Positions 1 to 7,094 of a stretch of DNA of 64,000 nt are shown one piece after another. The translations under genes and the position numbers were made by a program. The DNA is from Diaphorobacter caeni. Its GTDB lineage: Bacteria; Pseudomonadota; Gammaproteobacteria; Burkholderiales; Burkholderiaceae_C. The notes beneath the pieces are model-generated. The model searched no databases, had not been told where the DNA came from, and was given only the letters and a program-made list of their open reading frames with translations. The number at the start of each line of letters is the position of its first letter. Positions within the stretch are counted from its first letter, which is position 1. The stretch spans positions 124,001 to 188,000 of the forward strand of contig NZ_JADKYZ010000010.1 of assembly GCF_015354245.1 (NCBI RefSeq), given 5' to 3'.

Positions 1-387
1 ATCGGCACGACCCTCAAGACCTGGGCCAGGCGCATCAAGCGCGATGGCGTGACGCTGTGGTTTGCGGGCAAGCATCCGCGCACGCCCTGGTATGCCAAGG
101 CCCTGGGACTGTTCGTGGTGGCCTATGCGCTCAGCCCCATCGACCTGATTCCCGACTTCATCCCGGTGCTGGGGTATGTGGATGACATGATTCTGCTGCC
201 CGTCCTGATCTGGCTGACCGTCAAGCTGCTGCCCGCCGAGGTGCTGGCGGAATGCCGGGTGCAGGCCGATGAATGGATGCAGACGGAAGGGGCCAAGCCG
301 AAGAGCCGATTCGGGGCGGTGTTGATTGTGGCCGTATGGCTGGCGGTGGGCGCAGGGTTGTGGTTCTGGTTCAAGCCGCATCTGTAG
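1..387 (+). CDS. YkvA/DUF1232 family membrane protein, 5' end outside window
   Basis: The frame is open from base 1, so the gene begins before the window; a GTG at 49 is only an internal candidate start. The readable part matches the DUF1232 signature: a basic amphipathic lead-in, then PRTPWYAKAL followed by the hydrophobic SPIDLIPDFIPVLGYVDD core. A second hydrophobic helix (VLIVAVWLAVGAGLWFWF) precedes the C terminus. Members are small inner-membrane proteins of unknown function, common on chromosomes and on ICEs. Confident family call, no functional call. Confidence 0.8.
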   Translation: MGTTLKTWARRIKRDGVTLWFAGKHPRTPWYAKALGLFVVAYALSPIDLIPDFIPVLGYVDDMILLPVLIWLTVKLLPAEVLAECRVQADEWMQTEGAKPKSRFGAVLIVAVWLAVGAGLWFWFKPHL

Positions 388-424
388 CTTGTCGCTGATG
401 GCGTCATGGCCCTTCGGCTTGATC

Positions 425-560
425 ACGCCTTCGCGCCTGCGGCGCTGCGCGCTTCGCTTGCCTCCAGGGGATCGACGCAAGGCCCATCCCCGCCGCGCTG
501 TGCTTGGCGCCCCTGGGGTAGCGCCGAACCGGCATTGCCGGATCGGCCGGGTCAGCGCCC
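425..560. repeat. Intergenic repeat, copy A
   Basis: This block aligns collinearly with 1901-2020. Shared stretches include CGCGCCTGCGGCGCTGCGC, TTGCCTCC, CCCCGCCGCGC, GCTTGGCGCCCCTG, CCGAACCGG and GCCGGATCGGCC, with short indels between them. Both copies lie in the same orientation in non-coding DNA of the element. They may be a dispersed intergenic element or the remains of a duplicated gene; no function is evident. Confidence 0.65.
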
Positions 561-937
561 CGCCCGATGGACAGGCGCGGCAGGTGCGCCAGGGCTTGCT
601 GCGGCAGGTTGTGTGCAGGCGTGCCGTCCTTGATGCTGGCGGTTCTCGCCCATGGCGTCACGAAGGAGGATCACGCAGTCACGCAGAGGGGCGCCAGGCC
701 AGCCTTGCGGGTATTGCTGCACAGCGCCACGGGCATGGCCTGCAGGATGCGGCGGGGCGCGCGGGTGCCCTCGTTGTGGAGATAGGGCCTTGCCGAGGTC
801 AGGGGACGTGCCACTGAATCCTTGGTGCGGGGATGCCGAGTTGGCCGTAGCTCCTTTCGGTGGTGGTTCAGCCCAAGGCGTCCTTGTCTGGTTGTGAATC
901 CTGGCGGGAGCCGGGCTTTTGTGGCTGCAACCTTGCA

Positions 938-989
938 GCACAGATTTTTTCCCCTGCTGCGCATTCCTCGCGAGACAAAAAATCTGTGC
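938..989. other. 13-bp perfect inverted repeat with 26-nt loop
   Basis: Arms GCACAGATTTTTT (938-950) and AAAAAATCTGTGC (977-989) are exact reverse complements. The structure lies about 115 bases upstream of the DUF736 start. It could be a terminator, an operator or a small mobile-element remnant. The inner A/T runs would place a U-run inside the stem, which argues against a classical terminator. Confidence 0.6.
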
Positions 990-1104
990 CTCCAGGCGCT
1001 CCACTGCGTTGCGCCCGCAGGCGGTGCAGCCAGCCCGACCCCCGCCGGCCGGATCACAACAAGGACGCGATGGGCGCGAACTTGTTCAACCGAAAGGAAA
1101 GATC

Positions 1105-1419
1105 ATGGCAAACATCGGCAACTTCACCGCGGACAAGGACGGTTTCAACGGCACGCTGCGCACCCTGACTATCAATGTCAAGGCCAAGCTCGTCCCCAAT
1201 GACAAGGGCAGCAACGAGCACGCCCCGGACTACCGCATTCAGGTCGCAGGCCACGACGTGGGGGCAGGGTGGCGCAAGACCAGCAAGGCCGGGCTGGTGT
1301 ACGTCTCCTGCGCGATTGATGACCCTTCGTTCCCGGCCACGGTCTACGCTCGCCTGATCGAGGCCGAGGACGGCACGCACGACCTGATCTGGTCGCGCAG
1401 CAAGCCCAAGGCGGACTGA
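1105..1419 (+). CDS. DUF736 family protein
   Basis: A 104-residue protein beginning MANIGNFTADKDGFNGTLRT, the typical start of DUF736 proteins. These are small soluble beta-rich proteins found almost only on ICEs and conjugative plasmids, where they sit near replication and transfer genes; their role is unknown. The ATG was chosen because it has a good purine-rich ribosome site and matches family starts; the in-frame extension upstream to 919 has no family character. Length matches the family, so the gene looks intact. Confidence 0.88.
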   Translation: MANIGNFTADKDGFNGTLRTLTINVKAKLVPNDKGSNEHAPDYRIQVAGHDVGAGWRKTSKAGLVYVSCAIDDPSFPATVYARLIEAEDGTHDLIWSRSKPKAD

Positions 1420-1520
1420 CGCCCGCCAGCCCCGCCCACCGGGCGGGGCATTGTGCTGCTGTCGCAGCGCAATGCAACGCTGGAAGCTGGCGTGGCAGCT
1501 TCGCTATTCAGGGAGAGCAG

Positions 1521-1901
1521 ATGTTCCACTTTTTCAAGTCCAGGACAACGCCCGCGCTCGTGACGCTGCTGGAGCAGGTCGGCGGTGGCGCGCACAAGCG
1601 CGTCGATGAAAACCGCGAGCTACTGGAGCTGCTGCAAAGCAAGGCGCCGGACGTGTTGGAAGAATGCCCGTGGATCGTAGGCTGGTTGCGGGCCAACGAT
1701 GATGTTTTCGTGGGGATGGCTGCGATGGCGACAGAGCTGCGGCTTGAGCCCAGGTTTGCTGAGCGGCCTGGTTTCCCGCGTGCATGGCCTGAGCGGTGTC
1801 CAACTGCAGACCAGGGCGTTTCGGTGCGTTGCACCGCCAGGCTTTGCGGGCTTCGCCCCGTGCCGCCTTTGGCGTCACGGCCATCCGGCTCCAATCCTTA
1901 A
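1521..1901 (+). CDS. Hypothetical ICE protein, C terminus possibly altered
   Basis: ATG preceded by GGGAGAGCAG. The first 85 or so residues look like a real small soluble protein (helical, with DENRELLELLQSKAPD and CPWIVGWLRAND). The last 35 residues are rich in Arg, Pro and Ser and read like translated intergenic DNA, suggesting a frameshift or lost stop near 1780. No domain recognised. It follows the DUF736 gene by 101 bases in the same direction and precedes repeat copy B. Annotated on coding character of the N-terminal part only. Confidence 0.5.
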   Translation: MFHFFKSRTTPALVTLLEQVGGGAHKRVDENRELLELLQSKAPDVLEECPWIVGWLRANDDVFVGMAAMATELRLEPRFAERPGFPRAWPERCPTADQGVSVRCTARLCGLRPVPPLASRPSGSNP

Positions 1902-2020
1902 CGCCTACGCGCCTGCGGCGCTGCGCTTGCCTCCCGGGGAAAGCCCTGCGGACTCTCCCCGCCGCGCATGGCTTGGCGCCCCTGAAGTCCCCGAACCGGC
2001 GACGCCGGATCGGCCAGGCA
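1901..2020. repeat. Intergenic repeat, copy B
   Basis: Diverged copy of the block at 425-560, in the same orientation, beginning at the last base of the hypothetical gene and ending just before the 3' end of the XRE regulator gene. About three quarters of aligned bases agree by eye, with indels of a few bases. Both copies end in the near-palindromic GCCGGATCGGCC. Confidence 0.65.
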
Positions 2021-2027
2021 GGCATCG

Positions 2028-2321
2028 CTATGCTTCGGTGCCCGCCTGCAGCACCGCCTCCAGTTCCTGCCGCACCTGCGTCAGAAGCTGATCGGCCTTG
2101 CGTGTATTGATGCCGGCATAGGCCAGCGTCAGCAGCGTGAGCGGATGCACGTCCATGACCTCGCACAGCTCGGCCAGCTTGCTCAGGGTCGGGCTTTTGA
2201 GATCGCGCTCCAGCGTACTCATGTAGGTGCGGCTGGACACGTCGGAGAAGTCTTCCTGGCTCAGACCCCGGACCTTTCGGATGGTCTTCAATGCGTCCGA
2301 TAATTTGTACTTCGCTGCCAA
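2028..2321 (-). CDS. XRE-family transcriptional regulator
   Basis: A 97-residue single-domain HTH_3 (Cro/CI) protein: LSDALKTIRKVRGLSQEDFS gives helices 1 and 2, and SSRTYMSTLERDLKSPTLSKL holds the recognition helix and the S-TLERD/SPTL consensus. A C-terminal helix rich in Gln, Leu and Glu may dimerise. The start is TTG (2319-2321) with a strong GGGGGAG ribosome site nine bases upstream, which decides it. It is divergent from the DUF2958 gene across a control region now split by an IS66 element. Likely an ICE housekeeping or transfer repressor; targets unknown. Confidence 0.85.
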   Translation of the reverse strand: MAAKYKLSDALKTIRKVRGLSQEDFSDVSSRTYMSTLERDLKSPTLSKLAELCEVMDVHPLTLLTLAYAGINTRKADQLLTQVRQELEAVLQAGTEA

Positions 2322-2361
2322 CCTGGATCTCCCCCAAAATCCAAGATGACAGCCGATTGCG

Positions 2362-2383
2362 CCCTATAGGGCTACAATCTATA
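2362..2383. promoter_or_regulatory. Candidate operator: CCCTATAGGG palindrome plus second CTATAG
   Basis: A perfect 10-bp palindrome CCCTATAGGG (2362-2371) is followed by CTATAG (2379-2384), the shared CTATA cores lying 15 bases apart. It is 40 bases upstream of the XRE regulator start, where an autoregulatory Cro/CI-type operator would be expected. Assignment is by position only. Confidence 0.4.
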
Positions 2384-2471
2384 GTGTTCGTTTTTTTGCG
2401 GCTATACGCTTCTGTGCTTTGTAAGCGTCTGGCCATGCCGTCTTGACGCATGGCACCTGTGAGGACCGGGG

Positions 2472-4094
2472 CTATGAAGATACGGACTGCCAGCGGTGCG
2501 GCAAAAGCTCATCGATGCGGCTGTTGGCATGCGTGGGCAGCCGGGTGAGCACGTCCTTGAGATAGGTCCAGGGGTCGTGCCCATTCATCCTGGCCGACTG
2601 CAGCAGGCTCATGATCATGGCCGCGCGCTGGCCGGCCAACTCGCTGCCCGCAAACAACCAGTTGCGCCGGCCAAGGGCCCAGGGACGGATCTGGTTCTCG
2701 CAATGGTTGTTGTCGATGCTCACATGGCCATCGTCCAGGTGGCGCGTGAGCGCCGTCCAGCGGTTGAGGCTGTAATCAATGGCTGCGGCGATCGCACTGC
2801 CATCGGGCACGCGCTGGCGCTCCAGGATCAACCACGCATGCATTTCCTCCCAAAGGGGCCGTGCCCGTGCCTGTCGCACAGCCCGTCGATCATCGGCGCT
2901 CAATGCCTGAACGTCGCGCTCGATCCTGTAGAGCTGCGCGAAGCGCTGCACGGCTTGCATCGCCACCGGGCTCTGGCCATGCCTGATCAGTTCGTCGAAC
3001 TTGCGCCTGGCATGTGCAGCACATCCGGCTGCGACACGGGTCTCCAACTTGATCACGCTGTCATATACCCCATAGCCGTCGCACACCAGCGTGCCCGACC
3101 ACCCTTTGAGGAAGTCCACGGGATGGCGTGCCGCGCGGCTCAGGCAGAAGTCGTAGACCACGCCCGCCATCGCATCGAAGGCCCCACGGGCGTAGGCCCA
3201 GATGTACGCTCTCCTGGTCTTGCCGGCTCCTGGATCGAGCATCGCCACAGGCGTTTCGTCAGCATGCAGCACCTGGGCGCCGAGCACGAACGCCCGGTGG
3301 GCGTCGAACAGTGGTGTCAACGCAGCTCCCGCCTGCCCAGCCCATGACGCCAGCGTTGCGCGTGGGGTGTGAACGCCCGAGCGGGCGTTGATCTGTTCCT
3401 GGCGGTAGTAAGGCAGATGATCGACGAGGTGGCCGACCACCGTGTGCGCCAGCAGGCCAGGGGCAGGCATGCCTTTGTCGATGACCTGTGGGGCCACGGC
3501 CTCCTGGACCAGAACTTGACAGCACCGGCAGGCCCACTTGCCGCGCACGTGGCGATGCACGAAGAATTCTGCTGGCACGATGTCCAGCCGCTCCGAGACG
3601 TCCTCGCCGATGCGCACCATGGGCCGGCCGCAACCGGGTGATGGGCAGGTTGTGTCATCGGGTTCATGGCGGTGCTCCACGCGCCGCAGGTGAGCCGGCA
3701 GCATCTGGCGGCGCGGCCTCCTCGCAGCCCGCTCGCTGGCCTGCGGTGCCAATGCCTGGTCTGTCTCGCCCTGCAAGGCCTGCAACTGAGCCTCCAGGTT
3801 GGCTTGGTCTTCGGCCAACGTCTCTTCGAACATCTGGCGCTGCTCGGCGTTCATGCGCTCGGTCTTGGCGGCGAACCTCCACGCCTTCAGGCGCGCCAGC
3901 TCGAACGTGATGCGCTCGATCCTGGCGTCCTTGAATCTGAGCGCTTGCGCCTGCTGGGCAATCTGCTGGTCGCGCTCGCCAAGCTGCCTTGCCTGCTCGG
4001 CCATGCGTGCGAGCATCTGTTCGGCCAGCCGGGCCATCGCCTCAGGGTCCAGGGCACGCAGGTCCTGGGCGGTGAGTGCGGGCAGATCGAGCAT
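2472..4094 (-). CDS. tnpC: IS66 family transposase TnpC
   Basis: A 540-residue transposase. Order: N-terminal Ala/Gln/Glu-rich coiled-coil region (about 1-75), leucine-rich TnpC homeodomain-like part with LKAWRFAAKTERM, zinc-binding segment (CPSPGCGRP ... CRCCQ), then the DDE core with HADETPVAMLD, LVCDGYGVYD and HCENQIRPWALGRRNWLFAGS. The ATG at 4094 (MLDLPAL) matches family starts; the frame continues upstream to 4355 but that extension lacks homology character and runs into the intergenic space after tnpB. No disrupting mutation seen. Confidence 0.95.
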   Translation of the reverse strand: MLDLPALTAQDLRALDPEAMARLAEQMLARMAEQARQLGERDQQIAQQAQALRFKDARIERITFELARLKAWRFAAKTERMNAEQRQMFEETLAEDQANLEAQLQALQGETDQALAPQASERAARRPRRQMLPAHLRRVEHRHEPDDTTCPSPGCGRPMVRIGEDVSERLDIVPAEFFVHRHVRGKWACRCCQVLVQEAVAPQVIDKGMPAPGLLAHTVVGHLVDHLPYYRQEQINARSGVHTPRATLASWAGQAGAALTPLFDAHRAFVLGAQVLHADETPVAMLDPGAGKTRRAYIWAYARGAFDAMAGVVYDFCLSRAARHPVDFLKGWSGTLVCDGYGVYDSVIKLETRVAAGCAAHARRKFDELIRHGQSPVAMQAVQRFAQLYRIERDVQALSADDRRAVRQARARPLWEEMHAWLILERQRVPDGSAIAAAIDYSLNRWTALTRHLDDGHVSIDNNHCENQIRPWALGRRNWLFAGSELAGQRAAMIMSLLQSARMNGHDPWTYLKDVLTRLPTHANSRIDELLPHRWQSVSS

Positions 4095-4195
4095 GCGCCG
4101 ATTGTGCACAGCGCCTCCGTGCCAGCACATCGGGTCATCTTCCGATTGCCCAGCGCCTTGCCCCAACTGCACTTTTGCACCGCCCGCACAGGTGC

Positions 4196-4537
4196 TCACA
4201 TTCGGGTGATCGTCTTGATTTGCTCCAGGCGTTGCCAGGGAAGGCCCAGCACCAAGGCATCGAACTGCTCGCGTGTGAGCGTGATGGACGAAGCGCCTGC
4301 CACGCCATGGCGCGGCCATACGAAGCCTCCCTGGTGCAGGCGCCGTGTGGCACACCAGACGCCGAAGCCGTCATGCACTACCAGCTTGATGCGGTTGACC
4401 CGGACATTGGCAAAGAGATAGCCATGGTGTGCGTGGGCCGTACCGAAGACCTGCACCACGCGTGCGAGCAGGCTGTCCACGCCCGCTCGGATGTCGATGG
4501 GCTGCACCGCCAGCCACATGGCGTCGATGCGGATCAT
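4196..4537 (-). CDS. tnpB: IS66 family accessory protein TnpB (IS66 Orf2)
   Basis: A 113-residue protein with the IS66 Orf2 signature: MIRIDAMWLAVQPIDIRAGV, then GYLFANVRVNRIKLVVHDG and a hydrophobic/basic middle. Accessory protein needed for IS66 transposition; mechanism not established. Start at 4537 gives the family N terminus and overlaps the tnpA stop as ATGA, implying translational coupling. The longer frame to 4591 only reads tnpA sequence in another frame. Confidence 0.93.
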   Translation of the reverse strand: MIRIDAMWLAVQPIDIRAGVDSLLARVVQVFGTAHAHHGYLFANVRVNRIKLVVHDGFGVWCATRRLHQGGFVWPRHGVAGASSITLTREQFDALVLGLPWQRLEQIKTITRM

Positions 4538-4941
4538 CGCAGCACCTCGCGCAGCCAGGCCGCGCAGGAGGACGCCGCGTCGACGGGCCAATGCACGGTG
4601 ACTGGCGTGCCTGCGATGTTCAGCTCGATGCAGATGCTTGACGCACAGCGGCTCGGGCCCGGCTCGATTGCGATGGGCAGGAACGCCGGGGTGGGCTGGT
4701 TTGTCTCGGCACGCGCGCCAGAAGCGACCGGCAGAGCCTCTGCCGCGCCACGGTCATCGCGCACGCCCGCATCGCTGATCCAGCGCTGGAGTAGATCGGG
4801 CCTGATGCCATAGGCACGTGCAACGTCGGCGATTGTGTCGCGGGACTGCCGGTAACTCGCTATTACTCGATCCTTGAACGCTTGATCGTGCCGAAAGTAA
4901 GGGCGTGCCGTTACGTCTGGGGAGCTGGTGATTGTGCTCAT
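4534..4941 (-). CDS. tnpA: IS66 family protein TnpA (helix-turn-helix, IS66 Orf1)
   Basis: A 135-residue protein with an N-terminal helix-turn-helix (FRHDQAFKDRVIASYRQS, then TIADVARAYGIRPDLLQRWI), typical of the TnpA/InsN domain in IS66 and IS3 elements, and a variable C-terminal part. Likely binds the element ends. First gene of the element, about 80 bases inside its right end, and coupled to tnpB. Confidence 0.92.
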   Translation of the reverse strand: MSTITSSPDVTARPYFRHDQAFKDRVIASYRQSRDTIADVARAYGIRPDLLQRWISDAGVRDDRGAAEALPVASGARAETNQPTPAFLPIAIEPGPSRCASSICIELNIAGTPVTVHWPVDAASSCAAWLREVLR

Positions 4942-5021
4942 GGGGCCACGCGGAAGTTGACATGGTCAGGAGACTCCTTCGTCGCCGATCAAGGTTCAAG
5001 ATGGGATGGCCAGACGCTTAC

Positions 5022-5122
5022 TGTGCTTTTACGGAAATCCGTATCCGTGGTTTTGGACAGAGGCGCAAAGCCGCTTCCGTGCTTTGGCGTAAAGCTTCAT
5101 TTCCGCTTCTGTGCATTTACGC
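5022..5122. promoter_or_regulatory. Control region with GCTTCYGTGC direct repeats, split by IS66
   Basis: GCTTCTGTGC occurs at 2408-2417 (partly duplicated at the right flank as TGTGCTTT), GCTTCCGTGC at 5073-5082 and GCTTCTGTGC at 5105-5114; each is followed by a WTT(T/G)(A/G)CG tail. With the IS removed the spacings would be 56 and 32 bases. An inverted pair GCGTAAA (5087-5093) / TTTACGC (5116-5122) overlaps them. This lay between the divergent XRE and DUF2958 genes before the insertion, so it is a plausible operator array. Confidence 0.5.
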
Positions 5123-5250
5123 TTTGACGGATTTGATGCGAAGCGTATGAGTGCTTTTGTACTTTCGCACAAGCGCTTGACGAAGGTTTGCGATTCGTAC
5201 TTGGGAAACAAGGCATGGGGGCGCATCATTGCCCGATGGGGGTTCAAACC

Positions 5251-5601
5251 ATGACTCAACCACTTACCACCGACCAGGAGCGTGCGCAGCTGCTTGCCAA
5301 TGGCAAGGACCGTGCGGCTGGCCTCACTACCGATCCTTTTCCAGTGGTGCGGTTGTTTACGCCAGATGCTCATGCCATCTGGCTATTGGTTTCACTCGAC
5401 CCTGCCGATGGCGATACGGCCTACGGCCTTATCGACCTGGGGATCAGCATGCCCGAACTGGGCACTGTAAAGCTGTCCGACCTAGCCTCCATCGTCGGCC
5501 CGCGCAAGCAGCCCGTGATGCGGGATCGGTATTTCCAGGCAGTGCGCCCGCTATCGGAATACCTGCGGCTGGCCCAGGAAAACGGCTCCATCGTCGATTG
5601 A
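5251..5601 (+). CDS. DUF2958 family protein
   Basis: A 116-residue soluble protein with DUF2958 features: an N-terminal segment (TTDQERAQLLANG), DPFPVVRLFTPDAHAIWLLVSLDP and DTAYGLIDLGISMPELGTVKLSDL. Known almost entirely from ICEs and plasmids, often with repA and parA; function unknown. The start is set at ATG 5251 because the family begins at this point; an in-frame upstream start at 5188 adds a tail of no family character. Confidence 0.85.
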   Translation: MTQPLTTDQERAQLLANGKDRAAGLTTDPFPVVRLFTPDAHAIWLLVSLDPADGDTAYGLIDLGISMPELGTVKLSDLASIVGPRKQPVMRDRYFQAVRPLSEYLRLAQENGSIVD

Positions 5602-5654
5602 GCCGTTTGCGCCACGGCCAAGCCGGGCGTATTGATGCTATTTGCGTCTTGCTC

Positions 5655-5729
5655 AAGACCTATTGGGTCTTAATCCGCATTGTTGCGGAGAAGCAATGCA
5701 AGCCTGACGCAAACAGCCGTGACGGCTGT
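5655..5729. other. Cluster of three perfect small hairpins in a 340-bp gap
   Basis: In the gene-free stretch 5602-5941 there are three back-to-back hairpins: AAGACC-TATTG-GGTCTT (5655-5671), TCCGCA-TTGT-TGCGGA (5674-5689) and ACAGCCG-TGA-CGGCTGT (5713-5729). They follow the DUF2958 gene and precede the DUF2285 gene. None has a U-run. A structured RNA, a transcription barrier or a protein-binding array are all possible. The rest of the gap holds the promoter candidate at 5794-5861. Confidence 0.5.
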
Positions 5730-5793
5730 GGCGGTTTGTGGCAGTTTAGGTCTTGCAGGGCGCGGCCCATATTCACGCGCCATCGCCGCATTG

Positions 5794-5861
5794 AGACGAT
5801 TTTGGCAATGTACCGGACTTAAATCGTCTTGACACCAAATTTACAGTTAATCCATTTTATT
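5794..5861 (+). promoter_or_regulatory. Candidate operator-promoter upstream of the DUF2285 gene
   Basis: Perfect 9-bp inverted repeat AGACGATTT (5794-5802) / AAATCGTCT (5821-5829) with an 18-base spacer. Its right arm touches a consensus -35 hexamer TTGACA (5829-5834). The -10 is less certain; CATTTT (5853-5858, 18-bp spacer) is the best match in an AT-rich run. A repressor or activator on the repeat would act on this promoter, about 80 bases before the DUF2285 start. Confidence 0.45.
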
Positions 5862-5941
5862 AACGACTGGATTCTGATGCGATAGTCTTTGCGCGTTGAC
5901 GCCTGCGGCGATGTTCCTGCGATCCGACGGGAGCTTGCGTC

Positions 5942-6703
5942 ATGGTCGATCATCATCTTGCGCACTGGTATCCGACTGCTGCCTACCTCTACGTTCTGAG
6001 CCTGGACGTGCTCGCGCTGGCCTGGGAGTACCTGCGCCGGCACCCCGATTACCGGCTCGACTGGCTGCGCCATCATCGCCGGCCGCGGGCTGCACATCAG
6101 GCGGCGCATCGCTGGGGCCTGCGCCTGTGGGAAGACCCGGCCCTGGATGCGCGCGATGCGCATCCGGCCTGGCTGCCCGGCCACGACGCGGTGGTGCAGC
6201 TTTACCCGGATGCCGACCCACCTCCCAATGCGCCTGTCTTCGATGTCTGGAGCATGCCTGGCCACAAGCAGGTGATCCACGACGGCAAGGGGCTGGCGCT
6301 GATCGCGCGCAGCCCTGGCCGCTGGCTGCGCTTTGCGCTGGCCCCCGGCCTGGAGGACGGTATGGCTGTCGCCCAGGCCCATCGCGGTCGTGGTGTGACG
6401 CATACGCCTGATACGCCAGCTCCTATGGTCCGGCCCAGGCCACCGCCTGCGGCCATGCTGGAGTTGCACACCCTGCAGGCGCTCGACGCCACCCTGGCGG
6501 GGGCGTCCTTGCGCGAGATCGCCGAAGGCTTGTTTGGCGCCGATGCCGTGGCCGCTGACTGGCACACCGACGGCGACCTGCGCGCCCGCGTGCGGCGCCT
6601 GGTGCATCGGGGCGATGCATTGATGCGCGGCGGCTACCGGCAATTAGCACAAATTCAGGTGCTTGAGAAGGGACGTTTTGAGGGGGACGCAAAACGTCCC
6701 TGA
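5942..6703 (+). CDS. DUF2285 domain protein with DUF6499-type N terminus
   Basis: A 253-residue regulator-like protein. The N terminus (LALAWEYLRRHPDYRLDWLRHHRR, about residues 25-48) is the DUF6499 'transcriptional regulator' motif; the C-terminal third (LHTLQALDATLAGASLREIA ... RRLVHRGDALMRGGYRQL) is DUF2285, predicted to bind DNA. Family members are ICE-specific and lie just upstream of the small HTH gene and repA, as here. Start chosen for the GGGAG ribosome site eight bases upstream. A perfect 10-bp inverted repeat covers the last codons. Confidence 0.87.
   Translation: MVDHHLAHWYPTAAYLYVLSLDVLALAWEYLRRHPDYRLDWLRHHRRPRAAHQAAHRWGLRLWEDPALDARDAHPAWLPGHDAVVQLYPDADPPPNAPVFDVWSMPGHKQVIHDGKGLALIARSPGRWLRFALAPGLEDGMAVAQAHRGRGVTHTPDTPAPMVRPRPPPAAMLELHTLQALDATLAGASLREIAEGLFGADAVAADWHTDGDLRARVRRLVHRGDALMRGGYRQLAQIQVLEKGRFEGDAKRP
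6670..6700. other. 10-bp perfect stem-loop at the end of the DUF2285 gene
   Basis: GGGACGTTTT (6670-6679) pairs exactly with AAAACGTCCC (6691-6700) around an 11-base loop; the stop codon follows at 6701-6703. It is followed by CAAGAGGGCTTCTTTTTCTG, which has a short T-run 13-18 bases downstream. It may terminate or attenuate transcription between the DUF2285 and HTH genes, or be a protein-binding site. Confidence 0.5.
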
Positions 6704-6786
6704 GCAAGAGGGCTTCTTTTTCTGAGACTGCCTCCATCCGGTTGCGCTGTGTGGCCGGAGCTTTGAAAGCTATGGAGGTTCTCACC

Positions 6787-7068
6787 ATGCGTCCTGCCCC
6801 CTTGCATTCCGCTCCCGCTGCTGTCGCTGCGCCGACGCAGCCTCAGCGCTATCTGACCAATGACGAAGCCGCCGAGTACCTGCGCCTGTCGCCGCGCACG
6901 CTGGAGAAACAGCGCGTGTTCGGTGGCGGCCCCAAGTTCCGCAAGTTCGGCCGGCGCGTCATGTACGCCGTGGCCGACCTCGATGCCTGGGCGGCCGAGC
7001 GCAGCTTCGACAGCACGTCCGACCCCGAGTATGCCGAGCACCACTCGGCGGACAGCCGTGCGCGCTGA
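6787..7068 (+). CDS. Helix-turn-helix protein (AlpA/excisionase-like, HTH_17)
   Basis: A 93-residue protein with a MerR-type winged HTH_17 domain: RYLTNDEAAEYLRLSPRTLE followed by KQRVFGGGPKFRKFGRRVMY and VADLDAWAAER. This layout is that of AlpA/Xis-like DNA-binding proteins. In this ICE family it lies immediately before repA, so it may regulate repA or excision. The ATG at 6787 has a GGAGG ribosome site; upstream in-frame starts lack one. Confidence 0.88.
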   Translation: MRPAPLHSAPAAVAAPTQPQRYLTNDEAAEYLRLSPRTLEKQRVFGGGPKFRKFGRRVMYAVADLDAWAAERSFDSTSDPEYAEHHSADSRAR

Positions 7069-7094
7069 TCGCTGGCACGCGCCAGGCCATCGCC

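Larger units (their letters stand above)
388..1104. other. 717-bp gap without a convincing gene
   Basis: Several overlapping frames are open here on both strands, but none has a recognisable domain and their composition (Arg, Ala, Pro, Gly) is that of random GC-rich DNA. The gap holds a diverged intergenic repeat (425-560) and a 13-bp perfect inverted repeat (938-989). No promoter stood out for the DUF736 gene beyond its ribosome site (AAAGGAAAG, about 5 bases before the ATG). Confidence 0.6.
2421..5021 (-). mobile_element. Intact IS66-family insertion sequence with 8-bp target duplication
   Basis: 2601 bp. Left end starts GTAAGCGTCTGGCCATGCCG; the reverse complement of the right end starts GTAAGCGTCTGGCCATCCCA, so the first 16 bases match exactly and similarity continues through TCTTGA. 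The flanks are perfect 8-bp direct repeats, TGTGCTTT at 2413-2420 and 5022-5029, the duplication length known for IS66. It holds the three standard genes tnpA, tnpB and tnpC in the order tnpA-tnpB-tnpC on the minus strand. The exact duplication argues for a fairly recent insertion. Confidence 0.96.

Noticed and set aside
4095-4355. N-terminal extension of TnpC up to 4355
   Set aside because: The extension is low-complexity and crosses the tnpB-tnpC spacer; family members start at the MLDLPAL position.
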